A stretch of DNA of 64,000 nt from UBA4465 sp002292365 (GTDB lineage: Bacteria; Bacteroidota; Bacteroidia; Cytophagales; Cyclobacteriaceae). Positions 18,012 through 27,011 of the stretch are shown here, in pieces. The stretch's first letter is position 1. Every line of letters starts with the position of its first letter. The notes beneath the pieces were generated by a model. The model did no database searches. It was not told the DNA's origin and saw nothing but the letters and a program-made list of their open reading frames with translations. The stretch is from assembly GCA_943788615.1 (NCBI GenBank), contig CALSQY010000002.1, positions 434,001-498,000 on the forward strand, in the 5' to 3' direction. The translations under genes were made by a program, and so were the position numbers.

Positions 18012-18276
18012 CCCTCGCAGGAGTCTCTCTTTTCTTTTTCTCATCGAATATTTTTTACTCAGACAGATATTTTTAGCATAAAAAATAGATATAATGAATA
18101 TCTTCGTTAGGTTATGATTCTGAAAGTAAAAAACTTTCCATGTTTCGTTTCTAAGATTTAATGGAGTGAGTTATCTTAATTACTTATAGATTGAAGGGCT
18201 AATTATTCATTTGAGATGATTTGAGAGGTGAGAAATTAATATTTACCGATAAATAGAATTAATTTTATATTAAAAA

Positions 18277-18558
18277 ATGGAAGATCAGTCAAGAGGTAAG
18301 GTGGAGGCAATTCTCAGAGAACTGGGTCAAAAGATAGACATATTGATCAATGAAACCACCTTATCATCTATCGAGGTGCGCAATGAGTTAGAGAAGTCGA
18401 TCCAATTACTGAAAACCCGGAAGGAAAAGCTAGAAGAAGAATTCAACACGTATGCGGGTCAAGAAAAATGGCAAACGACCAAGAACCATTTTGGCAATGC
18501 AATTGGAGAACTTAAAAAGGCAGTAGAAGTTCTTTTGAATAAAAACGAGAAAAATTAG
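18277..18558 (+). CDS. small coiled-coil hypothetical protein
   Basis: 93-aa highly charged protein, predicted almost entirely helical, with heptad-like spacing of Leu and Ile in the middle (LEKSIQLLKTRKEKLEEEF). No signal peptide or membrane segment. I do not recognise a family. It stands alone on the plus strand after 265 bases of AT-rich DNA. Its TAG stop shares bases with the convergent barrel gene (TTAG at 18555-18558), which supports both being real boundaries. A structural or regulatory role is possible but unsupported. Confidence 0.7.
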   Translation: MEDQSRGKVEAILRELGQKIDILINETTLSSIEVRNELEKSIQLLKTRKEKLEEEFNTYAGQEKWQTTKNHFGNAIGELKKAVEVLLNKNEKN

Positions 18559-19637
18559 AAGGCTTCTTTTACAGAAAAATAAATAGCAGACTGTCCATTA
18601 TTGGTAAAGCCCAAATCAAGACGAATATTTAAGGATTGCTCCTTCAAGGCCTGAAATCGTCCACCAATGCCATAATTAATTTTTAGATGCTCCACATCGA
18701 GCTCTTTAATATGGCCAAAAACATCACCAATCCCAGTAAAAAGTACGCCCCCCAACCGCCAAAACAAATGTTGTCTAATTTCAATTTGGCCATAAAAAAC
18801 ATGTTGAGCTGTATATAAATTGGCATTATCAATACCTCGCAAATAATCCTTTCCTCCCAGTTTAGACAATTTATAAAACGGAATATTACCTTGATTAAAT
18901 TGCGCTAAGAGTTGAAAGGCTAGAACATGTTGATTACTAAAAAATGTTTGATATTGACGATAATCGAAAAAGAAATGTTGATATTGATAATTGCTCCCTA
19001 TTATTGACCCATACCATCGAGTACCTAATTGTATGAATTTCCCTTTACTGGGATAGAGGAGGTGGTCTCTATTATCAAAAGTCAATCCAATACCAGCTCC
19101 CGCGGAACGCCCTCCTCTTATGCCTTTCGGGTTCTCTTGATTAAGTATTCCGTTTTGTATCAGATCTTTTAAAACACTATTATCAAAATCAAATAAGGCA
19201 CCTGCAAATAGGGTGGAAGTTATTCCTTTCATCACATAACCTTGGGTACTCATAAATTGACGTTTGTACAACTCCTTAATCTTGGCATTGTTTATGTTGC
19301 CTATCCCAAAAAAATAGTCAGGATAGTCAGAATACTTAATTTCGGCATTGAATCGCCCATTTTTTTGTGTAAAAAAGCTACCTTCAAGTCCTAAAATCAA
19401 TTGATTATTTAAGGTATAAGTCATTTTAGGACTGATTAAATTAGGAGTATAATGGTTAGGATTACTTTTATTTTTAAGGACCATGAGCGCAAAGGCACCA
19501 AATGAAAGATTTGTTTCAGGCGAATAAGATATCGCTGGATAAATGCCGAGGTCGATATGATCTTGGAGAGAATCTATTTCCTGTCCCAGAATGAGTTTTG
19601 GAAAGAGTAATAAAAACCAAATCAAGCGGAGATGCAT
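18555..19637 (-). CDS. BamA/TamA-type outer membrane barrel protein
   Basis: 360-aa outer membrane protein with a signal peptide (cut near LILGQ) and only the C-terminal 'surface antigen' beta-barrel of the Omp85 superfamily; no POTRA repeats are evident. Typical features are GAGIGLTFDNRDHLLYPSKG and the LGGKDYLRGI segment, plus a C-terminal Phe that fits the outer-membrane insertion signal. Short barrels of this type are common in Bacteroidota with unknown cargo. A promoter with both -33 and -7 elements lies upstream at 19682-19714. Confidence 0.9.
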   Translation of the reverse strand: MHLRLIWFLLLFPKLILGQEIDSLQDHIDLGIYPAISYSPETNLSFGAFALMVLKNKSNPNHYTPNLISPKMTYTLNNQLILGLEGSFFTQKNGRFNAEIKYSDYPDYFFGIGNINNAKIKELYKRQFMSTQGYVMKGITSTLFAGALFDFDNSVLKDLIQNGILNQENPKGIRGGRSAGAGIGLTFDNRDHLLYPSKGKFIQLGTRWYGSIIGSNYQYQHFFFDYRQYQTFFSNQHVLAFQLLAQFNQGNIPFYKLSKLGGKDYLRGIDNANLYTAQHVFYGQIEIRQHLFWRLGGVLFTGIGDVFGHIKELDVEHLKINYGIGGRFQALKEQSLNIRLDLGFTNNGQSAIYFSVKEAF

Positions 19638-19681
19638 TACTATGAAGATAAAATCATTCTACGGTGATTTTCTTTGAGATT

Positions 19682-19714
19682 CAAAGGTATTTATTTTAAG
19701 TGACTCAGATCAAA
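19682..19714 (-). promoter_or_regulatory. Bacteroidota promoter for barrel gene
   Basis: On the minus strand TTTG (19714-19711) is followed after 21 bases by TACCTTTG (19689-19682), a full match to TTTG-N19-21-TAnnTTTG. The start codon is about 45 bases downstream of the -7 box. Confidence 0.65.
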
Positions 19715-19787
19715 TATTTTAGGCTAGCTTATTACCTGTCAATCTATTGAAAATAGGTTTTCTATGATGCTTTTAAGATGGCCTGCT

Positions 19788-20426
19788 TTATTTTTTTATT
19801 TTAGTAGCAGGATTGCCAAAAACGGTTTCTTTTTTTGCCACATCTGCGATGACTACAGATCCAGCACCTATCCTAGCTCCGGCACCGATGGTGATGCCGG
19901 CTACGATTACAACTCCCGTACCAATAAAAGCTTTTTTCTCAATAATCACCCCCGCATTGACGATAGATCCTGCACCTATCTGAACAAAATCAGCTATGAC
20001 TACATCCTGCTCGATAATCACTCCTAAGTGGATGATACAATGTTGACTAATCACACTTCCAGATCCAATGATGCTCCCGGCATTAATGAAATTCCCATGA
20101 CCTATATCGGCTGATTTAGCCACAAGAGCATTATTGTGAATAGCATTTACAGGCATTATTTTTCTCGAATCAATAAGTACTTCAGTCAAATTAGTGCGTA
20201 TTTTATAATCGTCAGATGCAACAAAAGCTTCGCATTTTTGACCAATCAACTTAGTGAATCCATGATCATCCATCAGTCCTAATACGGGTACATCATTGAT
20301 GGTCTGTCCATGCGTTGATTTATCATCATCTAAAAACCCATAGACCGTTACCTCATTACTTTGAAATATTTCAAGGGCACTTTTCGCAATTCCTTTGGCG
20401 CCAAATATGATTACAGGTTTTTCCAT
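19788..20426 (-). CDS. NeuD/PglD-type sugar O-acyltransferase
   Basis: 212-aa acetyltransferase. The N-terminal part (KPVIIFGAKGIAKSALEIFQ, then GFLDDD) is the Rossmann-like NeuD/PglD substrate-binding domain. From about residue 95 onward there are left-handed beta-helix hexapeptide repeats (GSIIGSGSVISQHCIIHLG...). Family members acetylate UDP-linked amino sugars or sialic-acid-like sugars using acetyl-CoA. The substrate is probably a surface glycan precursor (inference). It is monocistronic with its own -7 box at 20446-20453. Confidence 0.9.
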   Translation of the reverse strand: MEKPVIIFGAKGIAKSALEIFQSNEVTVYGFLDDDKSTHGQTINDVPVLGLMDDHGFTKLIGQKCEAFVASDDYKIRTNLTEVLIDSRKIMPVNAIHNNALVAKSADIGHGNFINAGSIIGSGSVISQHCIIHLGVIIEQDVVIADFVQIGAGSIVNAGVIIEKKAFIGTGVVIVAGITIGAGARIGAGSVVIADVAKKETVFGNPATKIKK

Positions 20427-20445
20427 TTTTCTAAATTTATGTGCT

Positions 20446-20453
20446 CAAAGCTA
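20446..20453 (-). promoter_or_regulatory. -7 box before NeuD-type gene
   Basis: Minus-strand TAGCTTTG matches TAnnTTTG, 19 bases upstream of the start codon. No matching -33 element is obvious. Confidence 0.45.
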
Positions 20454-20600
20454 ATGACTACTTGACTCTAATGAAAGCGAGAAAATATTTGATGGTTATA
20501 CAGGGATAGTAAAAAAAATAAGGGGGCTTCTTTGAGATTATCTTTTGTTTATTGCAAGTGATGATCGGTCAGGGATATCCGCGATAAAAAAAAATTAAGG

Positions 20601-21428
20601 TTACCAATTTTTATATTTCAGCATGGCTGCAGCCATTTTTTTTTGTAATCTAGAAGCAACCAAACCTGCATGATGCGCGAAATCAACTGTACTGTCGGCA
20701 TAAATAATGCTTCTGGCTGAATTGATAAGTAGGCCTGCAGAATCGTTCATGGCATATTTGCAAACCATGTCTAAGTCACCACCCTGCGCACCCACACCTG
20801 GTATTAATAAAAAATGATCGGGGAGGATCTTCCTTATGTGGGTTAAGGTATCCACTCTGGTAGCGCCCACGACGTACATTAAGTTTTGATCAGAACCCCA
20901 TTGAGAACTGATTTCTATTACTTTCTCATAAACTTTTTGTCCGCCACTGTTTTCGATTATTAATTCTTGAAAATTCAGCGCACCGACATTTGAGGTTGAA
21001 GCCAATAGGATGGCCCACTTATCCTTATGATTCAAAAAGGGAGTTACAGAATCTTGACCCATGTAGGGAGATAAGGTAATGGCGTCAAATGACATTTTTT
21101 TGAAAAAGGCCTCTGCATATTTATTAGAGGTATTGCCGATATCACCTCTTTTGGCATCAGCAATGGTAAATACTTCATGGGGGATATATTCTATCGTTTT
21201 TTTTAAGGCTTGCCAACCATAAATGCCCAAAGATTCATAAAATGCCACATTGGGCTTATAAGCAATCGCGTAGGGGAGGGTAGCATCAACAATGGCTTTA
21301 TTGAATTCAAAAATGGGGTCTTCGGTTTCTAGAAGATGTTTGGGAATCTTCTCTATATCTGGGTCCAAACCGACACAAAGGAAAGATTTTTTGCTTTTAA
21401 TGTGGTCAAATAGTTGTCTCTTCTTCAT
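20601..21428 (-). CDS. pyrF: orotidine 5'-phosphate decarboxylase
   Basis: 275-aa type 2 OMP decarboxylase, the last step of UMP synthesis. The start FLCVGLDPD and the catalytic DAKRGDIGNTS motif are clear; length and the LIPGVGAQGGDL phosphate-binding loop fit the longer bacterial subfamily. It follows lolA by 16 bases at the end of a run that also carries pyrD upstream of ftsK. Both pyrimidine genes therefore flank ftsK-lolA. Confidence 0.97.
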   Translation of the reverse strand: MKKRQLFDHIKSKKSFLCVGLDPDIEKIPKHLLETEDPIFEFNKAIVDATLPYAIAYKPNVAFYESLGIYGWQALKKTIEYIPHEVFTIADAKRGDIGNTSNKYAEAFFKKMSFDAITLSPYMGQDSVTPFLNHKDKWAILLASTSNVGALNFQELIIENSGGQKVYEKVIEISSQWGSDQNLMYVVGATRVDTLTHIRKILPDHFLLIPGVGAQGGDLDMVCKYAMNDSAGLLINSARSIIYADSTVDFAHHAGLVASRLQKKMAAAMLKYKNW

Positions 21429-21444
21429 AGGCTAATAGTTAAAA

Positions 21445-22077
21445 TTATCTAAAATCTATAAGCTCTACCTCAGGATATTCTGTAAGATCAAAAGTGAAAA
21501 AATCATCAGTAAGATCTGACCGATCTATGAGTTTAGTAATGGTATAATTATATTGATTTCCTGACTCTTCAAAAATTCTAAAACTCTTTAGGTCATATTC
21601 ATTGGAAATAACCATCCGGATTTTATAAAAAGCTTCTACTCCCCTTTCAATAGGCTCTAAGTCAATTACCCAATTTCCTTGAGCATCTGGGATGTTCAAT
21701 CCATATTTATATCCTTCTTGATAGAGATCCCAGATATTGGTCAAGGAGATATCTTGTTCATCTTTATCGTATGTACTGACGGTTACTTCCATAATTTCTT
21801 CACTGTAAGACCAAAGGTTTTGGCCATCATTGAAAATTATTTGTCCTGCAATTTCAAGTTTATACTTAGCTCCCTTGACATAAACGGTACCTGAAATAAA
21901 TTCATCGATGGCGGACACTTCATTAATGAAATTTTGCTGAAAAGTAGACATGAAGGCTGATTTAGATTTATATTTCTTACTCATACTTTCAAGTATTAAT
22001 TCTGCCTCGGGATCAAATTGGGCAGAGCTATTGAATGTCACTATAAAAGCAATCAATCCTAAACTTAGTTTTTTCAT
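21445..22077 (-). CDS. lolA: outer membrane lipoprotein carrier protein LolA
   Basis: 210-aa periplasmic chaperone that carries lipoproteins to the outer membrane. A signal peptide (LSLGLIAFIVTFNSSAQF) precedes a LolA-type fold: an MSKKYKSKSAFMSTFQQNF helix, a GTVYVKGAKYKLE strand pair, and a FNDGQNLWSYSEEIMEV segment where family members read DG..LW.Y. It lies 32 bases downstream of ftsK; an ftsK-lolA linkage is familiar from many bacteria. Confidence 0.94.
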   Translation of the reverse strand: MKKLSLGLIAFIVTFNSSAQFDPEAELILESMSKKYKSKSAFMSTFQQNFINEVSAIDEFISGTVYVKGAKYKLEIAGQIIFNDGQNLWSYSEEIMEVTVSTYDKDEQDISLTNIWDLYQEGYKYGLNIPDAQGNWVIDLEPIERGVEAFYKIRMVISNEYDLKSFRIFEESGNQYNYTITKLIDRSDLTDDFFTFDLTEYPEVELIDFR

Positions 22078-22109
22078 ATTCTCAGTACTTAGTTTTGCTA
22101 ATAAATTTA

Positions 22110-24602
22110 TTACTTATTTAACTCAGTTAATTTTTGTTCTAAACTATATTCATCGCTGATCAATACTTCTCGGGCTTTGCTTCCTTCAAAAGGCCCCACA
22201 ATTCCGGTGGCTTCCAATTGGTCAATGATGCGACCCGCTCGGTTATATCCTAACTTCATTTTTCTCTGGATCAGAGAGGTACTTCCTTGCTGGTGTGACA
22301 CAACAAGTCTCGCGGCATCATCAAACATGACATCTTTATCGGAAAGATCAATAGCACCACTTGAGCTGTTTTCTTCTCCTAGATATTCAGGGAGCATATA
22401 GGCTGAGCTATATCCCTGTTGCTCACCTATAAAATCACATATATTTTCAACTTCAGGCGTATCTAAGAAGGCACATTGTAAACGAATCATGTCGGATCCC
22501 AAAGAGAGTAGCATATCACCCATACCGACAAGTTGCTCTGCACCACCCGTATCTAATATAGTTCTGGAATCAATTTTTGATGTTACCCTGAATGAAAGTC
22601 TTGCGGGAAAATTGGCTTTAATAATTCCAGTAATCACGTTTACAGAGGGTCTCTGAGTGGCTACAATAAGATGAATACCAATGGCTCTGGCCAACTGAGC
22701 CAGTCTTGCGATCGGCATTTCTACTTCTTTTCCTGCGGTCATCATAAGGTCTGCAAGCTCATCGATGACCAAAACGATGTAGGGCAAATATTTATGTCCT
22801 TTTTTTGGGTTGAGTCGTCGATTGATAAACTTTTTATTGTATTCCTTAAGATTTCGGCAACCGGCATCTTTCAGTAAATCATATCGAGCGTCCATTTCAA
22901 TACATAAAGAATTGAGGGTATTGACTACCTTGGTTGTATCGGTGATAATGGCTTCATCCGTTTCTGGTAATTTTGCTAAAAAATGCTTTTCAATTTTATT
23001 GAACAAGGTCAATTCTACTTTTTTAGGATCTACCAAGACAAACTTCAGTTGAGAAGGATGCTTTTTGTAAATGAGCGAGGCCAATATGATATTTAATCCC
23101 ACTGATTTTCCTTGGCCTGTTGCACCGGCCATAAGCAAGTGGGGCATTTTGGATAGATCTGTAACAAAGACTTCATTTGAGATGGTTTTACCCAATACAA
23201 TGGGTAATTCATAATTGGACTTCAAGAATTTTTCTGTAGTAATAACCGATTTGGCACTGACCATTTCGCGATTTTTATTGGGTACTTCAATACCAATGGT
23301 TCCTTTTCCCGGGATCGGTGCAATAATGCGTATGCCTAAAGCGGAGAGACTGAGGGCAATATCGTCTTCAAGGTTTTTTATTTTAGAGATTTTGACGCCT
23401 GCCTCTGGAACAATTTCATAGAGGGTCACGGTAGGTCCTATGGTCGCTTTTATACTTGAAATGGCTATTTTAAAATTGATGAGTGTGCTGAGGATATTGT
23501 CTTTATTAGATTCTAATTCTTCCTTGCTAACCTTTACGTCTTTTACTGGATATTCTGTCAATAAATCAATCGCAGGATATTGATATCTTGGTAAATCTAA
23601 GGTAGGATCATAGTTTTCAGATTGATCAGCTACTTTCTCTTCTATCAGTGTTGCGTTCACCTCTAGTGCTAAGGACTCTGGTTTGACTGCTTCAATTTCA
23701 GTTTTTTCTGGTTCAACGATAAGATCAAGAGCCGTCGTATTCAGAGGTTCGTTTTTAGGTTGATCGTTAACGCTTAATTCTATTTCATTGGCTGCATTAG
23801 AAATTATTTTTTCAATTACTTCTACTTCCCCTTCAGGGCCATTTCTAGCTTCTATTTCGTCTTCGAGTGCTACTTCTTCTTTCACTTTAGCAATGACAGA
23901 TTTCATATCTTCATCCGTTTTTACTTCCGTATTTTCTTCTTTTTTCAAAGCTTTTGTGAACGAAAGCCAAAATGTTTTTAAGCCACCATTCCAACTTGAT
24001 AACGTACGAAGATGGGTAATGTTGAAGAAATAGACATTAAAAATTACTAATAACAATAAAATCAGGAATCCAGAGCCCCAACCTAGCAGACTGTTTATGA
24101 GCCAAGCCAATTCATAGCCAATCCCACCGCAAAGGAAGCCTAATACTCCAGGGTCACTGAGATTCAAAACGATGTAACCGGAGAGAAGGGTGAACCAAAT
24201 TAAATAGAAGACTGTAAAAATGAAAGATTTTTGAATTTTGAATATTTCATGATACCCCAAAACAGTCACGCTTAAATTGAAGAGAAAAAAGGGAACAAGA
24301 AATGCCCCTAAGCCAAACCAGTTGAAAATAAAATAATGGGCTGCCAATGCCCCCATTACTCCAAATAAATTGGCTACGTCTTCTCCGGAGTCTTTTATTT
24401 TGGTATCTAAAAAAGCGGATACCACACTTTGATCAGCGGGTCCATGGCTGAGATATGACAAGAAGGCCAACAATAAAAACATCCCAGTAAACAAGAGGGT
24501 AATGCCCAAAATAATTTTAACCTTTTTATCTGAAAAAAATGAAATTTTCAGTTTGAAGGAATTCTTCTCTTTGGATTTAGACTTAAAGCTATTACTACGC
24601 AT
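22110..24602 (-). CDS. ftsK: DNA translocase FtsK
   Basis: 830-aa division-septum DNA pump. Several N-terminal membrane helices lie within about residues 28-200. A short acidic Glu-rich linker (about 220-335) follows, then the motor: Walker A GATGQGKS near 493-500 and a Walker B VIDELADLMM. At the C-terminus a winged-helix gamma domain (QRKMKLGYNRAGRIIDQLEATGIV) would read polar guide sequences and contact XerD. XerD itself is encoded just upstream in the same direction, with pyrD between. A TATTTTTG -7 box lies 16 bases before the start. Confidence 0.97.
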   Translation of the reverse strand: MRSNSFKSKSKEKNSFKLKISFFSDKKVKIILGITLLFTGMFLLLAFLSYLSHGPADQSVVSAFLDTKIKDSGEDVANLFGVMGALAAHYFIFNWFGLGAFLVPFFLFNLSVTVLGYHEIFKIQKSFIFTVFYLIWFTLLSGYIVLNLSDPGVLGFLCGGIGYELAWLINSLLGWGSGFLILLLLVIFNVYFFNITHLRTLSSWNGGLKTFWLSFTKALKKEENTEVKTDEDMKSVIAKVKEEVALEDEIEARNGPEGEVEVIEKIISNAANEIELSVNDQPKNEPLNTTALDLIVEPEKTEIEAVKPESLALEVNATLIEEKVADQSENYDPTLDLPRYQYPAIDLLTEYPVKDVKVSKEELESNKDNILSTLINFKIAISSIKATIGPTVTLYEIVPEAGVKISKIKNLEDDIALSLSALGIRIIAPIPGKGTIGIEVPNKNREMVSAKSVITTEKFLKSNYELPIVLGKTISNEVFVTDLSKMPHLLMAGATGQGKSVGLNIILASLIYKKHPSQLKFVLVDPKKVELTLFNKIEKHFLAKLPETDEAIITDTTKVVNTLNSLCIEMDARYDLLKDAGCRNLKEYNKKFINRRLNPKKGHKYLPYIVLVIDELADLMMTAGKEVEMPIARLAQLARAIGIHLIVATQRPSVNVITGIIKANFPARLSFRVTSKIDSRTILDTGGAEQLVGMGDMLLSLGSDMIRLQCAFLDTPEVENICDFIGEQQGYSSAYMLPEYLGEENSSSGAIDLSDKDVMFDDAARLVVSHQQGSTSLIQRKMKLGYNRAGRIIDQLEATGIVGPFEGSKAREVLISDEYSLEQKLTELNK

Positions 24603-24617
24603 AGATCAATTCAGAAA

Positions 24618-24625
24618 CAAAAATA
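24618..24625 (-). promoter_or_regulatory. -7 box before ftsK
   Basis: Minus-strand TATTTTTG matches TAnnTTTG in the 29-base gap between pyrD and ftsK, 16 bases before the start codon. It could drive ftsK-lolA-pyrF separately from xerD-pyrD. No clear -33 element. Confidence 0.45.
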
Positions 24626-24631
24626 AGGGAT

Positions 24632-25669
24632 TTAGTTGTTATGCCCTATTGTGGTCAGTGCTTCATTTATTTTTTTAATCAAGGTGGGACCTTTAAATAT
24701 AAATCCAGAATAAATCTGAATCAGATTTGCTCCGGCATCTATCTTTTCTAATGCCTTGCTCATATTTCCCACACCCCCAACTCCAATGATAGGTATTTTT
24801 TTATTTTTTGATCGTAGGAATTTAATTACTTCAGTGGATCGATCAGCTAAGGGTAAGCCACTTAATCCACCGGCGCCCATGTTTTTGATCACTTCTGGAT
24901 TTTCCTTCAAAGGTTCTCTTGACAGGGTGGTATTGGTCGCAATAAGACCATCCAATTGGGTTTCATCACAAATGGTTAAAATATCTATGAGCTGATCATG
25001 ATTTAAATCTGGTGCTATTTTAAGGAGTAATGGTTTAGGTATTTTCTTTAATTTATTTCTCTCTTGTACAGATTTTATAAGCGCAGTTAATGGTTTTTTA
25101 TCTTGTAATTCACGCAAATTAGGTGTGTTGGGAGAACTTACGTTGATGACAAAATAGTCAACATAGTCAAATAAGGCATCAAAGCAGGCGATGTAATCTG
25201 CGGAGGCTTTCTCGTTGGGCGTATTTTTGTTCTTCCCAATATTACCTCCTACGATCAAATTTTTTGGCCGATTTTTTAATTGTTCAACCACGGACTTTAC
25301 GCCTTTATTATTAAAACCCATTCGATTAATGATAGCCTGATCCGCAATGAGTCTAAATAATCTTGGCTTTGGATTCCCTGCTTGGGGTAGAGGCGTTACG
25401 GTTCCAATTTCGATGAAGCCAAATCCAAAACAAGATAATTCATGTAAATAATCGGCATTTTTATCAAATCCAGCAGCCAAACCCACAGGATTTGGGAATG
25501 TAATTCCCCATAATGTTTGCTCAATTTTTTTTGAGCTTATTGTGAAGAGATTTCTGATAATATTTTTGACGCCTGGAATTTTGAAGCCTATTTGAAGCAA
25601 GTACATTGTTAATGAATGTGCTTTTTCAGCAGATAGAAGGAATAAGACTTTTTTGAGGAGTGCGTACAT
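24632..25669 (-). CDS. pyrD: dihydroorotate dehydrogenase (quinone), class 2
   Basis: 345-aa membrane-associated flavoenzyme that oxidises dihydroorotate to orotate and reduces quinone. An N-terminal amphipathic/hydrophobic extension marks class 2. The FMN-site segments NPVGLAAGFDKNAD, NVSSPNTPNLRELQ with the catalytic Ser region, and the GVGGVGN phosphate loop are all visible. Its start codon shares a base with the xerD stop (position 25669), implying coupling. Electrons would go to menaquinone. Confidence 0.97.
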   Translation of the reverse strand: MYALLKKVLFLLSAEKAHSLTMYLLQIGFKIPGVKNIIRNLFTISSKKIEQTLWGITFPNPVGLAAGFDKNADYLHELSCFGFGFIEIGTVTPLPQAGNPKPRLFRLIADQAIINRMGFNNKGVKSVVEQLKNRPKNLIVGGNIGKNKNTPNEKASADYIACFDALFDYVDYFVINVSSPNTPNLRELQDKKPLTALIKSVQERNKLKKIPKPLLLKIAPDLNHDQLIDILTICDETQLDGLIATNTTLSREPLKENPEVIKNMGAGGLSGLPLADRSTEVIKFLRSKNKKIPIIGVGGVGNMSKALEKIDAGANLIQIYSGFIFKGPTLIKKINEALTTIGHNN

Positions 25670-26568
25670 TAACTTCTGGGATGAAATTCTTTTATCATTT
25701 GTTTTAAATAATCACGATCCAAATGTGTGTAAATTTCGGTAGTAGTAATAGATTCATGTCCTAACATTTCTTGAACCGCTCTTAGGTCGGCACCGCCTTC
25801 TATGAGATGTGTAGCAAAGGAATGGCGAAAAGTATGCGGACTGATGTTTTTGCGAATCCCGGCGCGCAGGGCCAAATTTTTAATAAGGGTAAAAATACTC
25901 ACTCTTGATATTCTACTACCCAACTTATTTAAAAACAAGTAGTCCTCATGGCCAGGTTTTATGTGCACATGATTACGAACCTCATACTGATAGGATTTGA
26001 TAAATTTCAAGGCACTTTTTCCTATGGGAGTTAAACGCTCTTTATTACCCTTCCCCAAAATACGAAGAAACCCAATGTCATCATAAATATTACTAATTTT
26101 TAAGTTGACTAATTCGGAAACTCGTAATCCAGCACTGTAAAGAGTTTCAGCCATGGCACGGTCTCGGGGTCCGCTGGCTTTACTCATATCAATGGCCTCA
26201 AATAATAGATCAATCTCATGAATACTTAAGGTGTCTGGAAGTTTTCTGCCTAATCTTGGAAGTTCGAGTAATTCTGAAGGATCGGTTGATATAAATTTTT
26301 CATAAGAAAGGTATTTGTAAAATCCTTTGATGCCTGAAACTATTCTTGCTTGTGAGTAGGGAGAAAGACCTAATTCATGGATAAATTTAATGAAATCTAA
26401 TAAATCAATGGGCTTGACTTGCAATGGATCATGAATTTTTTTACTCATATCCAAAAACTCCATTAATTTTGTAACGTCTCTCGTGTAGGCATCAATAGAA
26501 TTTGTTGCTAAAGCTCTTTCTAGCTTTAGGTAATTCTTGAACTGTGTGATATGGAGATTCCAACTCAT
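25669..26568 (-). CDS. xerD: tyrosine recombinase XerD
   Basis: 299-aa site-specific recombinase that resolves chromosome dimers at dif. All catalytic residues are readable: Arg149 (SAGLRVSE), Lys173, His245-x-x-Arg248 (HTFR), His271 (LGH) and the nucleophile Tyr280 (IYTH). A SAM-like N-terminal core-binding domain occupies about 1-100. The genomic setting (next to aroQ on one side, ftsK nearby on the other) fits a housekeeping XerD, not a mobile-element integrase. Confidence 0.95.
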   Translation of the reverse strand: MSWNLHITQFKNYLKLERALATNSIDAYTRDVTKLMEFLDMSKKIHDPLQVKPIDLLDFIKFIHELGLSPYSQARIVSGIKGFYKYLSYEKFISTDPSELLELPRLGRKLPDTLSIHEIDLLFEAIDMSKASGPRDRAMAETLYSAGLRVSELVNLKISNIYDDIGFLRILGKGNKERLTPIGKSALKFIKSYQYEVRNHVHIKPGHEDYLFLNKLGSRISRVSIFTLIKNLALRAGIRKNISPHTFRHSFATHLIEGGADLRAVQEMLGHESITTTEIYTHLDRDYLKQMIKEFHPRS

Positions 26569-26575
26569 TAGAAAG

Positions 26576-26583
26576 CAAAAGTA
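26576..26583 (-). promoter_or_regulatory. -7 box before xerD
   Basis: Minus-strand TACTTTTG matches TAnnTTTG within the 23-base gap between the divergent xerD and aroQ starts, 7 bases before the xerD ATG. The xerD transcript would be nearly leaderless. Confidence 0.45.
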
Positions 26584-26591
26584 ATCAGGAC

Positions 26592-27011
26592 ATGCAAATA
26601 GCTATCATTAACGGACCAAATTTAAATTTACTAGGCAAAAGAGAAACAGACATTTATGGCCATGAAGATTTTGATACTTTCTTTACCCAACTCAAATCCA
26701 AATATGATCAGGTAGATTTGAGCTATTATCAGTCAAATGCGGAGGGTAAAATTGTTTCTAAAATTCAAGAATTAGGATTTGAGGTAGATGGAATCATAAT
26801 TAATCCTGCGGCCTATTCTCATACTTCTATTGCCATAAGAGATGCGATATCCTCTATCAAAGCACCCGTAATGGAAGTACACATATCTAATGTTTACGCC
26901 CGTGAAGCTTTCAGGAATCACAGTCATGTCAGTGCCGTCGCGGTTGGAGTCATTAGCGGTTTAGGACTCAAAGGATATACATTGGCACTGGACTATTTCT
27001 GCCATCAATGA
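26592..27011 (+). CDS. aroQ: 3-dehydroquinate dehydratase, type II
   Basis: 139-aa shikimate-pathway enzyme. Motifs match type II AroQ: NGPNLNLLGKRE..IYG with the catalytic Tyr, YQSNAEG, NPAAYSHTSIAIRDA, and the HISNVYAREAFR segment with the active His and Arg. Length is normal for the dodecameric enzyme. It diverges from xerD, and its stop overlaps the ATG of the next aminotransferase by 4 bases. Confidence 0.97.
   Translation: MQIAIINGPNLNLLGKRETDIYGHEDFDTFFTQLKSKYDQVDLSYYQSNAEGKIVSKIQELGFEVDGIIINPAAYSHTSIAIRDAISSIKAPVMEVHISNVYAREAFRNHSHVSAVAVGVISGLGLKGYTLALDYFCHQ

Noticed and set aside
25669..26568. Tyrosine recombinase as an integrase of a mobile element
   Set aside because: Sequence and neighbours (aroQ, pyrD, ftsK) fit housekeeping XerD; no attachment repeats, tRNA or phage genes nearby.
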